A stretch of DNA of 64,000 nt. Source: Aristolochia californica. Taxonomy: Eukaryota > Streptophyta > Magnoliopsida > Piperales > Aristolochiaceae. The stretch covers positions 60,499,314 to 60,563,313 of the forward strand of contig JARWKL010000001.1 in the NCBI GenBank assembly GCA_029961685.1, read 5' to 3'. This document shows positions 47,657-60,147 of this stretch, piece by piece (the stretch's first letter is position 1; every line of letters starts with the position of its first letter). The notes beneath the pieces were generated by a model. That model had not been told where the DNA came from. It did no database searches and saw only the letters and a program-made list of their open reading frames with translations. A program made the position numbers and the translations under genes.

Positions 47657-47733
47657 GATGTTATTCAAGCAGGTGTTGGCAACTGTTTCAAGGAGACTGT
47701 CATCATAGGGAAAAAAGTAGGATTCAACTGTTC

Positions 47734-48875
47734 CTATTCTACGACCACGACAACATGGTACTTGACAAGGAAATCCACATGATGTAACCAAATCTTTGAC
47801 ATGAGCAGTTGAGACTCCTGTAGAAGAGAAGGCTGGACACAAAATGAGTTATCTGCATATATAGGATTCTGCAGGTTCCCAATTTAAACATTTTCAAAAC
47901 TTTCAGATAACACAACGATTATTCAAGTAAATATGCAACAATTCTAATTTCCGGGAATTTTCCTTGACTCAACTTTACAATCAAATTTCACTGTCAAACT
48001 TGATACCAGCTTAAATCAGATAAGTACCACCACATAATATACTTAACAAGGTAAAAATACAAAGACATACATCATTAACTCTTTAGTGACGACACGTTAT
48101 GCTTCCTCCAGAAACCAGCTTATACATTTCAATACAGAAGACACTGATTTGAAATCACATAAGCTTGTGTGGGATTTGAAAAGCATACATGTTCATTAAA
48201 CTCACATTGATGGAATAAAAATTGAAATAAACACTTACATAGACGAACAGCCACCATCCAGAACATGTTGGTTCAACAAGCAGATCCTTGCTACAGCAGA
48301 CTGACTGCCAGTTTACATCCATTTGAAGATGGGCATCACCAGCTTCAAAGGAAACCATTTCAGTTTGCATGGGCCTGAACTATATATACATACAACAAGT
48401 GATGATAAAGACACATAATATAAATAATAAAATTAAAAAATTTTACTCACACAAAAGGTGTTTATTTCATTATTTCTTAAGAGTGGCTGATGCAAATATT
48501 GAAATAAAATATGGTGATAGATGAATGGCCAAAATAAAATCTAAAGACTAAAGTCTCAAATGTAGAAACAAACATAACTTCAAGAAAGTTTAAGATTAAT
48601 AAAAATAAAATTTGAAAGAAATGAAACTTATTAGCACAACCACAGAAAAACTAAAATAGTGAGCAAAATAAAATCTAAAAAAAAAAAACTAAAAAATATC
48701 AAACATCATTACAAAGATAAATCATAAGAAATTGAACAATAATTGAATAGACCAGAAATATAAATAAAAAGAATTCATATAACAATCAAATTGTTACAAT
48801 GAAATATTAGCAGCTGCATAATAAAGCACTTACATAATGTTGGAAAAGGATCATCCTCTTTGCACCCACCGCCAT
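47734..48875 (-). CDS. Unknown spliced gene, 5' part
   Basis: Start ATG 48875-48873. Exons 48875-48834 (MAVGAKRMILFQHY, donor GTAAGTGC), 48379-48239 (47 codons, acceptor ATATATAG, donor GTAAGTG) and 47868 downward (acceptor CCTGCAG, NPIYADNSFCVQPSLLQESQ). All three join in phase 0. If exon 3 is read through, a stop comes at 47736-47734 and the product is 105 residues; alternatively a GTACC donor at 47761 continues the gene downstream, past the repeat insertion. Cys and Trp are frequent. No family recognised. The gene lies about 230 bases downstream of the second PPR gene on the same strand. Confidence 0.4.
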
Positions 48876-49101
48876 CCACCTTCACATGTACAAAATTGAT
48901 ATGGGCTTCATTGGGATCACTCTTAAAGATCCTCTTAGCCCATTACCTTTGGACAATTCATGTCACAGAATCCAGCAAGACACCAAAACCAGACCGTTAA
49001 GAACTTTCATAGTCCTTTTGGGTGGATTCTCAACGTGGTGCCTATGCCTCAAGAGGACATGGTGAAATCTCTAGGTAGAAAGAACACATGGGGAAAAAAA
49101 A

Positions 49102-52100
49102 CTATATCATCAATCCCAACATGCTCATGTGGTTACAAACCTCGGCTGCTTCTTCAACTAATCCACTTTTTTCAAGTTTCTCGGATAGCGAAAGATAAGT
49201 AGAAGGACTACACACAAACTGCTTCTCTGCAATTTCTTGATATAGTTTAAATGCCTTAATCAACTCTCCTGCTTTGCAGTAATACTTAATAAGTATTTGA
49301 TATGGAACATGGTCACATAATAAACCATATCTCCTCATCTCTCTGAAACAGTCTTCTACTTCTTGTGTCATCCCTTTCATGCAATAACCTTGAATCAACT
49401 CCGTATAAGTAATTATATCAGGGTTATAACCTCTTCTTAGCATCTCATTATGCAAATGAAGAGCAAACTGGATATGATCCAAATGACAGGCGCCATATAT
49501 TAACATGTTATAGGTGACTACATCAGGGAATATCGCTCTTAACATCATTTCTTGTTTAAGTTGTAAGGCCTCATAGATATTTCCATCCTTAATATAAGCA
49601 AATATCAATGCGTTAAAGGTAAAGACATTTGGCTCAACTCCAAATGCCACCATTTGATCATGAATCATAAAAGCCCTTTGAAGATCACCAACTTTTCCAA
49701 ATCCATATATCAAAACATTCCAAAGCAGAGCTCTAGGAACCATGGAAGCTTCTAACATCTTATTAAGAAATTCAGTGGCCTTGAAGATGTCATCGTGCAG
49801 ACAGAGGCCTTGAATAACCATTTTGTATGAAATTGCATCTGGAGCAATACCAACCAAAGACATCCTGGATACAAGTTCACAAGCCTCTTCCAAATTCCCT
49901 TCTTTACAAAACCCACTTATAAGTGTGTTATAGGTCACTATGTCAGGAGAAAAACCCTGTTTACACATTTTACCAAAATAACCATATGCAAGTTCCATTT
50001 CTCCAGCCATGCAAAATCCTTTAATAAGGACATTGTATGCCGTGACATCAACTTGGGTGCCTTTTCGAATCATATCATTCCAACATTTTAGTGTCTGATT
50101 CATATCACCATTCTTAGAATAACCGTCAATTAGTATAGTGGATGTAATTATGTCTTGTGCCTCATGTTCCTCTAGTATTTCTATTAGGAGCCTTTTGGCA
50201 TCTTCCAATAGACCCTTATCACAAAGGGCATGCACAAGTATGTTGCATGTTATTCTGTTGGGTTTGATACCATTTTGACAACCCATTGAGATGGCCAGAC
50301 GCAATGCTTCATCAACATTGCCATTTTGACAGTATCCTTTGATTAGAGTATTATACGTGACACAAGTAGGTGAGCAACCTGACTCTAACATCTCTTTTAA
50401 CAGCCAAGTAGCTTTGAGTAGGTTCCCCATCTTGCAGAGCCCATTGATAAGATGATTGTATGTGACCACATCTGGTACAATTGAGTGTCTTAGCATTTCA
50501 TTCTGAAGTTGCAAAGCTACACCTACTTTGCCTGACATAGCCAAAGTCCTCATCAAGGATACATGTACGGGCAGTTGGGGTTTCGACCATGATTCTTGAA
50601 TACCAAAACAAGCACTTGATGAGTTATTAGCACCTTTCATTACTAACCTTTCCCTGCATATTTTGAGGAAGCCAAATCAGAGAAATTGAAAATCAAAGAC
50701 AAGACACATCTATTTAACAATATTCAGTTTTTAAAATAAAGTGACCCATCGCAATAATTGAGATCTAAGATATACAAGCTGAACTAATTCTCCTTGTTTA
50801 AGAGTAGCAGACTGGAATGACAATTGTAGACTGAATGTACAACTAATTAAGGCAGGGAAAGACAATAATGAATCAAAACTGTAAAACCCTGTCTATTACC
50901 CTCTGTAGACAAAACGAGAAGGAGAGAGAGAGAGAGAGAGAGTACCACTAGATTTTGGTGCAAGGTTCCTATTCTTTTGTTCACATTTTATATAGAACCA
51001 TCCATCCATCTCAAATCCTTGAGAAGAGTTTGCTTAAAAGATTAATTATGGTGTTACTTATATGTAAAAATGACACATGAGACCTATTTCTCAAATTTAT
51101 AGAAGATTTCTAAAATGCTGACCTATATATATGTGATGCAATGTTCTTCTTAAAGGATATCGTACCAAAGTGCAGCAAAGCATCACAAGAAGTAGAGTCA
51201 TTAGCCACCTTTAAAAAGACTTCAGTGAATGAATAATACAGATTAGTTCAAATGGTAAGAAAATGTTTAGGACTATAAAGGCACCTAATAGAAGAGGTAT
51301 TAAATCTGGGTTTTTGCCCAGAGAAGAAGGTTAGCCAAGTTAAGAAGTCAAATTACATTAGATGACTCTTTTGTATATTCGGAAGTTGAATTAGGACAAG
51401 ATCACTTTCTACCACAACAATAAGCATCCTATAACATTTGATTCTTTAAGAAGTAAATTAAAGGACAAGGTACATGTTTCCTTGTTTTCCTTTCTGACTG
51501 GACAAGGAACATTGACCTATCTTTAGCAATTTGACACACAAAGATTTATAAGCTTACAGCAAACATTAAAGCTATATGTTCATTCCACACACCGTTCACA
51601 GCAACTGACCTTAACTTCTTCAGGCGCTCCAAACTGTCCCGCAGCAAAATATCCATTGCATTGAAAACCAGTTCAGGATCACTTCCATTCTTGTAATCCT
51701 CATGATTTCCAGAAAACCAATCTTTAGTTTCAATATGACTAGGACTTTCATCAACTACCACTAGATTTTCAAGTGTGATGTGGGCAAGCTCATCAAACCT
51801 AAAATTGCAGCAAAATTTATTTTTTTGAGAATGTGTTCAAAATAAATATTGCAGCCATTATTCTAAGGAAAGAAGAAGTATGAGTGACAAGATCTTGAAT
51901 GACACACTTCATTTAGCAAAATGACATAATTGTCAACAAAAAGAGTAAACTACACAAAGTAACTGACCAGAACAATAAAAGCATTGTCAAAGAAAACCTA
52001 CTTTTCAGAGCACCTCTTTCGCACAAAATCGAGAGATGTCAAGAAAGTATTATGCTATCATATGTTATCAATCAGTTCAAAAAACATATGTAAATCAATG

Positions 52101-53397
52101 GAAGATGACTAGGAACACGAAGTTGAACCATTGACATATCAGAAGATCGAATCGAACAGATTGGCATCATTTGTTCCATTTTCAAAAATTACTCGCATTT
52201 TCTGTCAGTGAAGTTTAAAAAACAGAAGATCCAAAAATTAAACCCATGTTGAATCCAAAATCAAATGATTCTACTTGGTGCATTTCCATCTCTTTTATCC
52301 ATTTTGATCCACAATAGACTTATATGGCAGCATGGTGAGTTTAGAGCAGGTTTTTGAAAACCAACCCCCATCTCTTCCCTGCTCCCCAACAGCCTCGCAT
52401 CCAGAACCCATCCCTGCCATCTCAGCTTGCCCCTCCCCCAACCAGGCTCTCTCTGTCCCACCGCCACCCAACCAAGAGAGGGAATCCACCTCCCATCTAC
52501 ACAAAGTCCACCCCCCCCCCCCCCCCCCCCCCCACCGTCCTCTATGTAAAATCACAAAAAGTTAAGGGAAGAGAGGCTCTTCTCCTCCACTCACTATTTT
52601 CACCATGAGTGGTCGGCCCCTTTTGTGCAAACAAAAAGAAAGGGATTCCCCCACCCTTTTCTGTGATGGACAGAGACAGAGCAGGAAAGCAAAGGACTTA
52701 CCACTCTCCAGTGTTCCCCCTTGCTCTCGTGCATAGAAAAGAGGGAAAGGTGGGAAGATGCAGGCCCTCCCTCCTCATTCTCTCTCTTGCTTCCTTGCCC
52801 CAAAACAGACAAGGATTTCTACTGAACCCAGTAGTCATCCCTGCCTGAAGTGAGGTATGGAATGAGGTGTGGGGGACAGGTTGCCCTTTTAACCCATCTT
52901 GCTGCCTTCTCTAAATAGTCATTTTCCAGTCCTTCGCTCATTTGCTCATGCATGCAATTGAATATAAAACTTAAAAGAACCATAAAAAGAGGACAGGAAG
53001 AAAGAAACCCAGATCTGCCTCATGCTCATTGTTGAAGCAGATTTTCATTGGAAAAGCACATCTATAAATGTGCCCAAAAAACCCTCTAAAAAATAGGAAA
53101 TAACACCAAAAGAAACTTCAAAAAAATCAACATAAGCATCAAGAGACACTATACCTCTTATTCTCGTTGAAGGTTGATTTCTTACAAAACCATCCCGATA
53201 TAATCTGACTAGTACCCATCAGTGAATTTAAGGTTCTGATGCTAATATTCCACTTAAAAAGAAATAGTTGGGTTTCTCCAAGCACTATGGCTGCCTAAGG
53301 AAATAAACAATGAAAATAAAATAAAATTGGTTAGAGATCCTCAAAAGAACAAAATTAAACAATATAGATGTTACCAAAGTTTTTAACTTACCACCAT
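49102..53397 (-). CDS. P-class PPR protein (At5g24830-like)
   Basis: Four coding exons: 53397-53392 (only ATG GTG), 53294-53155, 51798-51610, 50653-49102; 628 residues, in frame throughout. The N terminus (MVAAIVLGETQLFLFKWNIS) is hydrophobic and poor in acids, compatible with organelle import. About a dozen tandem PPR motifs follow in the last exon, with textbook units such as PDVVTYNHLINGLCKMGNLL and PDIVTYNTLISGFCKEGNLE; no E or DYW domain. The repeat order and the segments ISYKMVIQGLCLHDD and LRRGYNPDIITYTELIQGYC agree with my memory of Arabidopsis At5g24830. Role: organelle RNA binding, target unknown. The leader likely starts near 55.1 kb, splicing from a donor at 54927 to an acceptor before 53437. 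Confidence 0.9.
52511..52533 (+). repeat. Poly-C tract in PPR intron
   Basis: Run of 23 C in the intron between the second and third coding exons (51799-53154); flanks are C/A-rich. Confidence 0.9.
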
Positions 53398-54317
53398 TGG
53401 AAGCTTAAGTTTACAGTTGTTTTCTCTTTTCTACTCTCTGCAATTGATTAAATATCAGGTTTTTGAAGCTTCTGATTATTTGTCGCCCGCATATGTGCTG
53501 CATGCTTCAGATCCCTACTGGATACCTTGAACCCATTTTAAGCACCGTCTCATGAAGTGAAGGTCCATTAATTTCTGTAACCAAAGCCCTGAATTTCTTA
53601 TTTTCGTCTTGTCTTTTACCCTTGTAAGAAAATGTAAACAACTAAATAATTTACTTGTAATCTTACAAAACCCATAATGCAAAACCTTTGACTTGGAGAC
53701 CAGACAAAACTCGAGTAATTGCTTAAATAATTTGATACCGAAACAAAAAAAATTAGAGAACTGAATGAATTTAAAAACTGCTGCCTTGTTTGATGAAATA
53801 ATGCTAACATGGTCAAGCCATTCTATTTCATTTCATGTCAATTATTGCTTTGACTACATGATAGAAAGATTTCCTCGCAATGTGTTCATTAGGAGCTCAT
53901 GGAATCTTGACTGTAAACCAATGTTATCAAACCTGAGCTGGTGAGGAAATCAAATCCATCCAACCCAGTTCAAACAGGTTTGACCGTTGGTTGAACCAGG
54001 ATGGCATCGTATTAAGATTTTAATTTTAAAAATAATATATATATAATCCTTAAGAATTCTAATAAAGTCTACAAATATAAAATAATTAAACAGTACACCA
54101 ACAGTTCAAAACATATAGGCAGACATATCAAACTGAGTGTCCTAGATAACGGTTTTTTTTATATATTTCAAAATCAGAGTATCGAACTATACATTCAAAA
54201 CAAAAAATCACTGAAAACCTAAGTATTCTCAATAAGAAAGAGGGCTGCAACTGATTCCGGTAAAAAGCTTAGCAATCCGATTAGCCCTTTATGTCTTCGG
54301 TCAATAAGTTTTATGAA

Positions 54318-54685
54318 AAGGAGTTGTACCGACTGGTACAGTTGGAAAACTATCCCTGCGGCTTCGACGGCAACACTGATGGGCTGGTTAGCAACCGCCT
54401 TCTAGAGGGCATTCTCTTCGTTCACGGGAAATCCTCATATGGATCGAATGCAACATAGCTGTCTAATTTTTCTGCAACATCATAATCACCAACCATCGGA
54501 TTTAAAAAAACGATTTGATTCTTCTACATACCCTGCATTGATCTCATCTGCCATCAACAGCTATGAAGGATGGACCTCCATTGCATCCCTGATTGTAAGA
54601 CATGACACATTCCACAAGCTCCTGCTCAGAAACAGAGATAAGATCAAAATTCAAGACCATAACCTCCCTATTCCAATTCCATAAA
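54318..54685 (-). pseudogene. Papain-like cysteine protease fragment (RD21/granulin-type family), broken
   Basis: Reads [21 protein letters not shown], then a stop, then after a frameshift DSYVAFDPYEDFPVNEENAL, a stop, and KAVANQPISVAVEAAG...FQLYQS. These are the consecutive conserved blocks of plant C1A proteases ([16 protein letters not shown], then YEDVPVN..ALQKAVANQPVSVAIEAGG). The active-site Cys and His regions are absent, and there are at least two stops and a frameshift, so it is dead. It sits inside the probable leader intron of the second PPR gene. Confidence 0.85.
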
Positions 54686-54927
54686 AAAATCAGCCTTGCA
54701 TTCCATCTCCTAAATTTTAATAATTTTTTGTCAAAGTTGAGATAATCAGAGACAACTTAACACGTAATAAAAAAGAAAAATTCAAAAAGACAATCGAATA
54801 GTATCCCAACTTCATTCAGAGGCGGAATAAATAATCAACAAGCTGAACTCGAAATTCCTCGACAAAAACTAAAAGTCGTCGAGCAGAGTTGGAAAGCCAC
54901 ATTACTCACAGAAATATCATCACTTAC

Positions 54928-55155
54928 CGGATCAGATTTTCTGATTGTTGGCCGCCACCAATCGCCGTTCGAGCTGTCGCCGAGCAGCCGGGGCCGGAAC
55001 TCTCCACCAGTTTCGTCGAGCAGAGAGCAGAGAACAGAACGAGCAAGGAGGGAATTTTTTGGGTCCCGAATGTACCCACGTTTATTTCACCCCTTTGATC
55101 CCAGTTCAAGCTAGCTCGCCGGACTCGGCGGGTCAGCTGGGTTTCAGACCTCAAA
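54928..55155 (-). other. Probable 5' leader exon of second PPR gene
   Basis: GC-richer stretch ending in ATCCG|GTAAGTGATG (donor at 54927). The matching acceptor is AATTGCAG before 53437, giving a leader exon 53437-53398 that runs into the coding exon. The right boundary (transcription start) is a guess. Confidence 0.45.
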
Positions 55156-58100
55156 GAATATTGGATATATATGACCGGGACAGGTGACCGGCTAGGAGAC
55201 CCATAAAGCCAACCGGCTCGTAAACCAAGCCAAACCTGTTACCTCATGAGTTGATTCATTTGTATAGTAATTTTAGCAAAATATCAATTACTTTAATTAT
55301 TATGGTCAATTAACTTTTTAATTGGTTGATAGTTGTTCTTATTTACTTCAAACCTCAAAGATGATCGATAGTTCAACCCTTTTGGGTCCCTCGACATATA
55401 ATGTTGTTATTTATCAATAAAATAAATAATATTAATGAGATATTTGTTATTTCTTCTAGGTCTATTAAACAGGCTATTATACATTAATATGCTCTATTAC
55501 AAAGTCTTTAGCTTCTCTATAGCTTGCATTTCAATTATACTAAATTCATCACAATTTTTTTTTATAATTTTTTTATTTTTATCGTTTTAAATGTAGGTTA
55601 AACTTGAACTCAGTTCGAGCTCGAGCTCAAACATGATTAAAACTTTTGAACTCGAATTCAAAGTATTCAAATTAAGCCAAACTTGAACATATACAGGTTT
55701 GAACTTGATTTAACTCCATAGCCTCCCTAATCTCCACTAGTTTTATCAGACTCATCAATACGTCTTAGAGCAGGGTTTTCGAAGGACTCAATTTCAATAC
55801 TAGAAAATTCAAGTTAAATCGACCAAGTTGGTGAGTTATAAGGAATTGGGCCAGGATAAAAGAGTCTTGAGTCCCTCGCTATGACTCGGATTCAATCAAT
55901 CTAAAATCTGATCCAACCTACCTTAGTTGCGAGTTGACTCGGCAAATAAAAACCCATGGAACTCAAAAGATGTAACTCAGACCCAATACAACCCAGTTAC
56001 AAATAGAGCAAAGTAGTTTGCATTATTTCTGTATTTAAAATAATCTACCAACATATTGAAATATTTTAGAAAATTGATTAATTAAGCCAAATGTTCTAAA
56101 AAAATTTAAGTTATAAACGATGATCCAACAAATGAACTAAATTCTTAAATTCTTAAGTTCTTGAACAAGATGAAAGACTGTAATTTTTTGTTTAAAAACA
56201 AAAAGAGATTGTAAGCCTGTGATTCTTGTAAATGAAGTTTTTAACACAAAGTTGCTCGAAGTTTGAGAGGAGATGGATTTTTGATCGAGGGAGGTCTCTT
56301 ATTTTTTGACGACACAAATTCTGAAAAATGATTCAATCAGAACGCTCTGATTCATTTGTCGAGCTGAGCAACCTTCGACAAGCAAAGCCTACAAAATCTT
56401 CAACGCAGCCGATTTTTTTCCATTTTAGTACATTCAGCCATTAATACAGGACGAGAGGGAGGAGGTGGGAGCGGCGCTGGAAATAGTAAAGAAGAAACAA
56501 AAAGGAAAAACAACAGAGAACGATCCAATCGTAATCGTGAGAACAGTGACGGATGACAAGAATCAAGAGTGACGCCTGGGTCCCGGAGGAGCAAATCCCG
56601 GTGCAAGCAGATCGTAGAAGACCCTCGCCGTGGCTGAATGTCAGGATATCCGGCGAGAGAGAGAAATAAAGGAAAAAAAAAAAGAAAAGATTACGTGTGG
56701 TTTCGTTGTAACAGTAAAGAAACAGCAGTCACAGTGGTTCACAGAAGAGACATTAATGGAGGACCCAACTGACGGATAAGACTGGAACGGCATTTTGGAA
56801 TTCAGACATTCCATTTTCGCTCCCCCAGGAACCCAAATCTCAAATCTCAAATCTCAAATGGGTAATGGTCGGATTTTGACCGGATTCATCGTCCGCGCGG
56901 CTTCTCGCCTCTTTTCTCGATTCTCCTTCCCAATCTCCGCACCAGAGCCACACCACATAGCTTAGTTGCTTCTGCTGCTCTCTTTCTCTCATCCTTTTCG
57001 CCTTTCCTTCCATCTGACAGACGGATCTTCTCTTGTCGTTAAAATCTTGCAGAGTTTCACGTCTCGGTTTATTGGTGGCCACCACCGCCATTGGGTGAAA
57101 GACATTGGGCGTCGCTTCTTCCGAGTCCCAATACAATAAAATCCCTTATAAAGGTTACTTCATTTATAACCGGAGAAAGAGACTCCAAGGAAGACACTAG
57201 CTCTTCGGATTACAAGTAACCGCACTGAGAATCCTGATTCTGATTCTGAAAGCTCAGGGAGTATGTCTGCACGCCTTATTTGACTTTGGTAGTGGGCGGC
57301 TTCTTTCCCATGCACGAGTGCTGCTGCCAAGCGGAAGCTGCGCAGAATTGAGATATGTCAGCAACAACAGAAAGCTCTAGTCTTACTCACCCGCAAAAAA
57401 CGAAAAAAGGAAAGAAAATCGCTCTTGTCTGGTTCTGTCAATCTAAACACGGAGATTTCTAAACTGTTTGGAAGAATTATAGTTGTTAGGAAGATTAAGA
57501 TTGTGAATGAAAAATTAAGAACGTAGATAACAGTTTGGTTTGGTATGGTAGTGAAGAGATCAATTCTAATGAAGGACTCTGCTGCTCCTTATAATCCAAC
57601 AATAATTCAATCACCCTACATCTTACTTATTTGCTTGGTTTCATATCAGGGATAACTAGTTCTAATTTATTTTCTTGTTATGATAGGGAGTGCAATGGCT
57701 TGATTGCACTGTGTAGAAGAAAATACTTGATGGTTCGTTGTGTATATTGATGAAGGGAAGCTCAGGTAGAAGATGTGAGGGAGGGAGACGAGGCAAGCGC
57801 GGATCTACGATGGCACGAGAGTCTGACCTTATGGTACAGAAAAAATAACCTTTCAGTCCCTTCCACCTCTGGAAGCTAAAAAACCCTCTTTAAGACCCTA
57901 GAAAACCCTAGTTGAGACAAGTCCATGTGACAAATCCTTGGTTTCCAAACCCTAAACCACTAGCATCCAAAAACAATTCTTCCAGAAGAATTTCATTTTC
58001 CTTTTCTCTCCTCTCTTAGGTTGGTAAATTGTTTCTAGTTTTCCTTCTGAATCTCAGAAGAAAAATAAGGGAAGAAATTAAAATCTTAATTGAACAAAAC

Positions 58101-58954
58101 CCTGAAGTGTAAAGAGACCAACTGAGAAGAAAATTTCATTTCTCTGGTTTTTGAAGCTGAAAAACGAAAAAAAGTAGTAAATCTCAACAGTTCATAGAGA
58201 GGAGTAAAATAATAAGAAAACCCTACGAAGAATCCCTTATTTTTCTCCCAGTGTCTGAGGAAAGAATTCTCTTTCTCTCTCTGAACTAAAGAGGAGAAAA
58301 GAAACATGTTAACAGTCTAGAGAGGGGAATAAAAATTAAAATATTGAGGAAACCCTAGCCAACAGCTTCTGAGCGCCGCCAGTGTAATCATTCAGAATGA
58401 TAATCATGCAGAGCAGCTCTTCGTCCCAACCCAACTCTGCTTTATTAGAAAAAAGTAAAAGAAATATTAATGGAAGCAGGGATCTCTCTCTCGGCTCCCT
58501 CTGTTTTTAAAGCATTCCTTGCGAACAAGAAAGAACCCAAAAAAGGGAAGACAAGGAAATTACTACAGATCCATCAATCAAACATCAACCCCCAACAAAA
58601 ACCAATTGCACTCCTCGCCTGCAATTACTCTACTTGATAAAGCTCTTAGCTGTTTCTTCCTTCATTTTTTTATTTTGCGTTTCAATGGAATTAATAACTA
58701 ATAATAGAGAATTACTCTGCAGAAGATGGCCCAGCGACAAGATACTTAAAAACCAGATTATCCTTCCCCATGCAGTGTCTTTGTTAATAATGGGTTTAAA
58801 AGGGGAGTTGGCTTCTGTGAATTAAAAATGAATAATGGCTGGAAAGCACACACACTTTCTGGTCGTTAAAAGTTCATTCATGATTTTTCTTTTGCATGAA
58901 TAAAATCAAATCCGAATTTTATAGCAAACCCGATTTTCATTCTCTTCTCTCTTC
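55156..58954. other. Long intergenic region upstream of the AP2/ERF gene
   Basis: AT-rich with repeated GAGCTCGAACTCG-like strings near 55610-55670 and 55850-55990 that look like repeat debris. A telobox-like AAACCCTAAA lies at 57947-57956. Minus-strand frames at 56840-57136 and others show no recognisable domain. No supported gene. Confidence 0.45.
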
Positions 58955-58962
58955 TATAAAAA
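58955..58962 (+). promoter_or_regulatory. TATA box of AP2/ERF gene
   Basis: TATAAAAA 104 bases upstream of the ATG at 59059, at the right distance for a leader of about 70 bases. Confidence 0.6.
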
Positions 58963-59058
58963 CTCCCTGAAGCCCACATCAGCCGTGCAGAAAATCGTCA
59001 CTTGCCTTCCTCTTCAATAGGCTTACTGGTGGCGGAAGAGAGGAATAGAGAGCCTGTA

Positions 59059-60147
59059 ATGGAGGAAGCTATGAGGCAACTGCACAAAGTGCCGGAAAGG
59101 ATGGAGGGGAGAGAGGAGCAGCTGAAGAAGTGCAACCGGAGGTCGTCTTCTTCAACATCATGCAGAGAAAGCGGGGGTGGAGGAGGCGGCGGCGGCGGTG
59201 GTGGTGGTGGCATGAGGTACCGCGGCGTCCGTCGTCGTCCATGGGGCCGCTACGCGGCGGAGATCCGAGACCCTTTGTCGAAAGAGCGGCGGTGGCTTGG
59301 TACGTTTGACACGGCGGAGGAGGCCGCCTGTGCTTACGACTGTGCTGCCAGAGCCATGAGAGGCATCAAAGCAAGAACTAATTTTGCGTACCCAGCATCA
59401 CCTCCTCTTCCCTTGTCTTCCACCCCTTCACCTCCCAACCTGTTCAACTACTATGGCAAACCTAACCCTTTTCTCCAGGATCTCCATGGCTGGCCCTATC
59501 AGTCCCCGGCAGCACCCCAAAGCACTCCTCTGAATGCCCTTCTCCTTCCTTCTTCATCCGGTCACTGTTTCAACGACCAGCCATTAACGTTCTCGACCTC
59601 TGGTACTTCCTCCGTTTCTTACTTCCCACCTCTTCCGGGCCCTGGTGCAGAGGCTCTCCATGCAAATGTCTCCGGAACTATTCCCTTCACCGCCTCATCT
59701 GTGGATGTACCTCACGTGCAAAAACCCAACTACACCCCCGAAACCACCATAGATAATTCGGTTCCCCCGGTCGAAATCACCGATTTCTTCCCATGGGAGC
59801 ACTCGGATTCCGGCCTGCTTCAAGAAATCATTAATGGGTTCCTCCCCAAACCCACCACCTCGTCCAGCTCTTGCACTGGTGAGACTTCTGCGCCTAGGAA
59901 CCAGCGACAATCTGGGATTGTTACCAAGAGAGAGTCAGAAATGGAGAAAAACTGTTTAAACTTCTATATGAATAACCAAGGAGTTGATCAGCCGTTCGAC
60001 CATTCGCACGGGGTCTTTTGTTCTCAGTCGCTGTACGAGGAAGGGCAACCAAGAAGCTTTCCTAGTATCCCGGAAGCAACGTTGGAGGACATTATTCATT
60101 ACCCAGAACTGGTTGACATCTTTGCGTCTAGGTTGCAGAACACCTGA
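59059..60147 (+). CDS. ESR2: AP2/ERF transcription factor, DRNL/ESR2 (ERF VIII-b) type
   Basis: Intronless, 362 residues; ATG at 59059 gives MEEAMRQL, like MEEAI at the start of Arabidopsis ESR2/DRNL. Residues 39-51 are thirteen Gly, directly before a single AP2 domain (53 to about 111) with [37 protein letters not shown] and [14 protein letters not shown]. Ala and Asp in the [18 protein letters not shown] positions mark the ERF rather than DREB class. The middle is Pro/Ser-rich; S251 begins [15 protein letters not shown], the ESR motif (SGLLQEIVQGFLPKP in DRNL, from memory). DRNL controls cotyledon, floral-organ founder-cell and shoot development in the nucleus. A TATA box is visible upstream. 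PUCHI and ESR1 are the alternatives; the [12 protein letters not shown] and FLPKP matches favour ESR2. Confidence 0.9.
   Translation: MEEAMRQLHKVPERMEGREEQLKKCNRRSSSSTSCRESGGGGGGGGGGGGGMRYRGVRRRPWGRYAAEIRDPLSKERRWLGTFDTAEEAACAYDCAARAMRGIKARTNFAYPASPPLPLSSTPSPPNLFNYYGKPNPFLQDLHGWPYQSPAAPQSTPLNALLLPSSSGHCFNDQPLTFSTSGTSSVSYFPPLPGPGAEALHANVSGTIPFTASSVDVPHVQKPNYTPETTIDNSVPPVEITDFFPWEHSDSGLLQEIINGFLPKPTTSSSSCTGETSAPRNQRQSGIVTKRESEMEKNCLNFYMNNQGVDQPFDHSHGVFCSQSLYEEGQPRSFPSIPEATLEDIIHYPELVDIFASRLQNT

Larger units (their letters stand above)
42200..47733 (-). other. Unresolved region with scattered exon-like segments
   Basis: Several minus-strand segments are open and flanked by good splice sites, for example 45799-45609 (acceptor TTACCAG, donor GTGAGTGC), 43948-43881 (starts IVAFLAKMGIMAEKF, donor GTCTG) and short coiled-coil-like pieces near 42800 and 43100. 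I could not join them into one model in a consistent frame, and no family is recognised. The stretch 45926-46222 is open on the plus strand and also partly protein-like on the minus strand. It may be the 3' part of the gene starting at 48875, a decayed gene, or several remnants. Confidence 0.3.

Noticed and set aside
52295..52608. Pro- and Gly-rich frames on both strands around the poly-C tract
   Set aside because: Driven by the C tract and C-rich flank inside a PPR intron; no splice support.
56840..57136. Minus-strand 98-codon frame beginning MYWDSEEATPNVF
   Set aside because: Charged, low-complexity, no recognised domain and no splice or promoter support.
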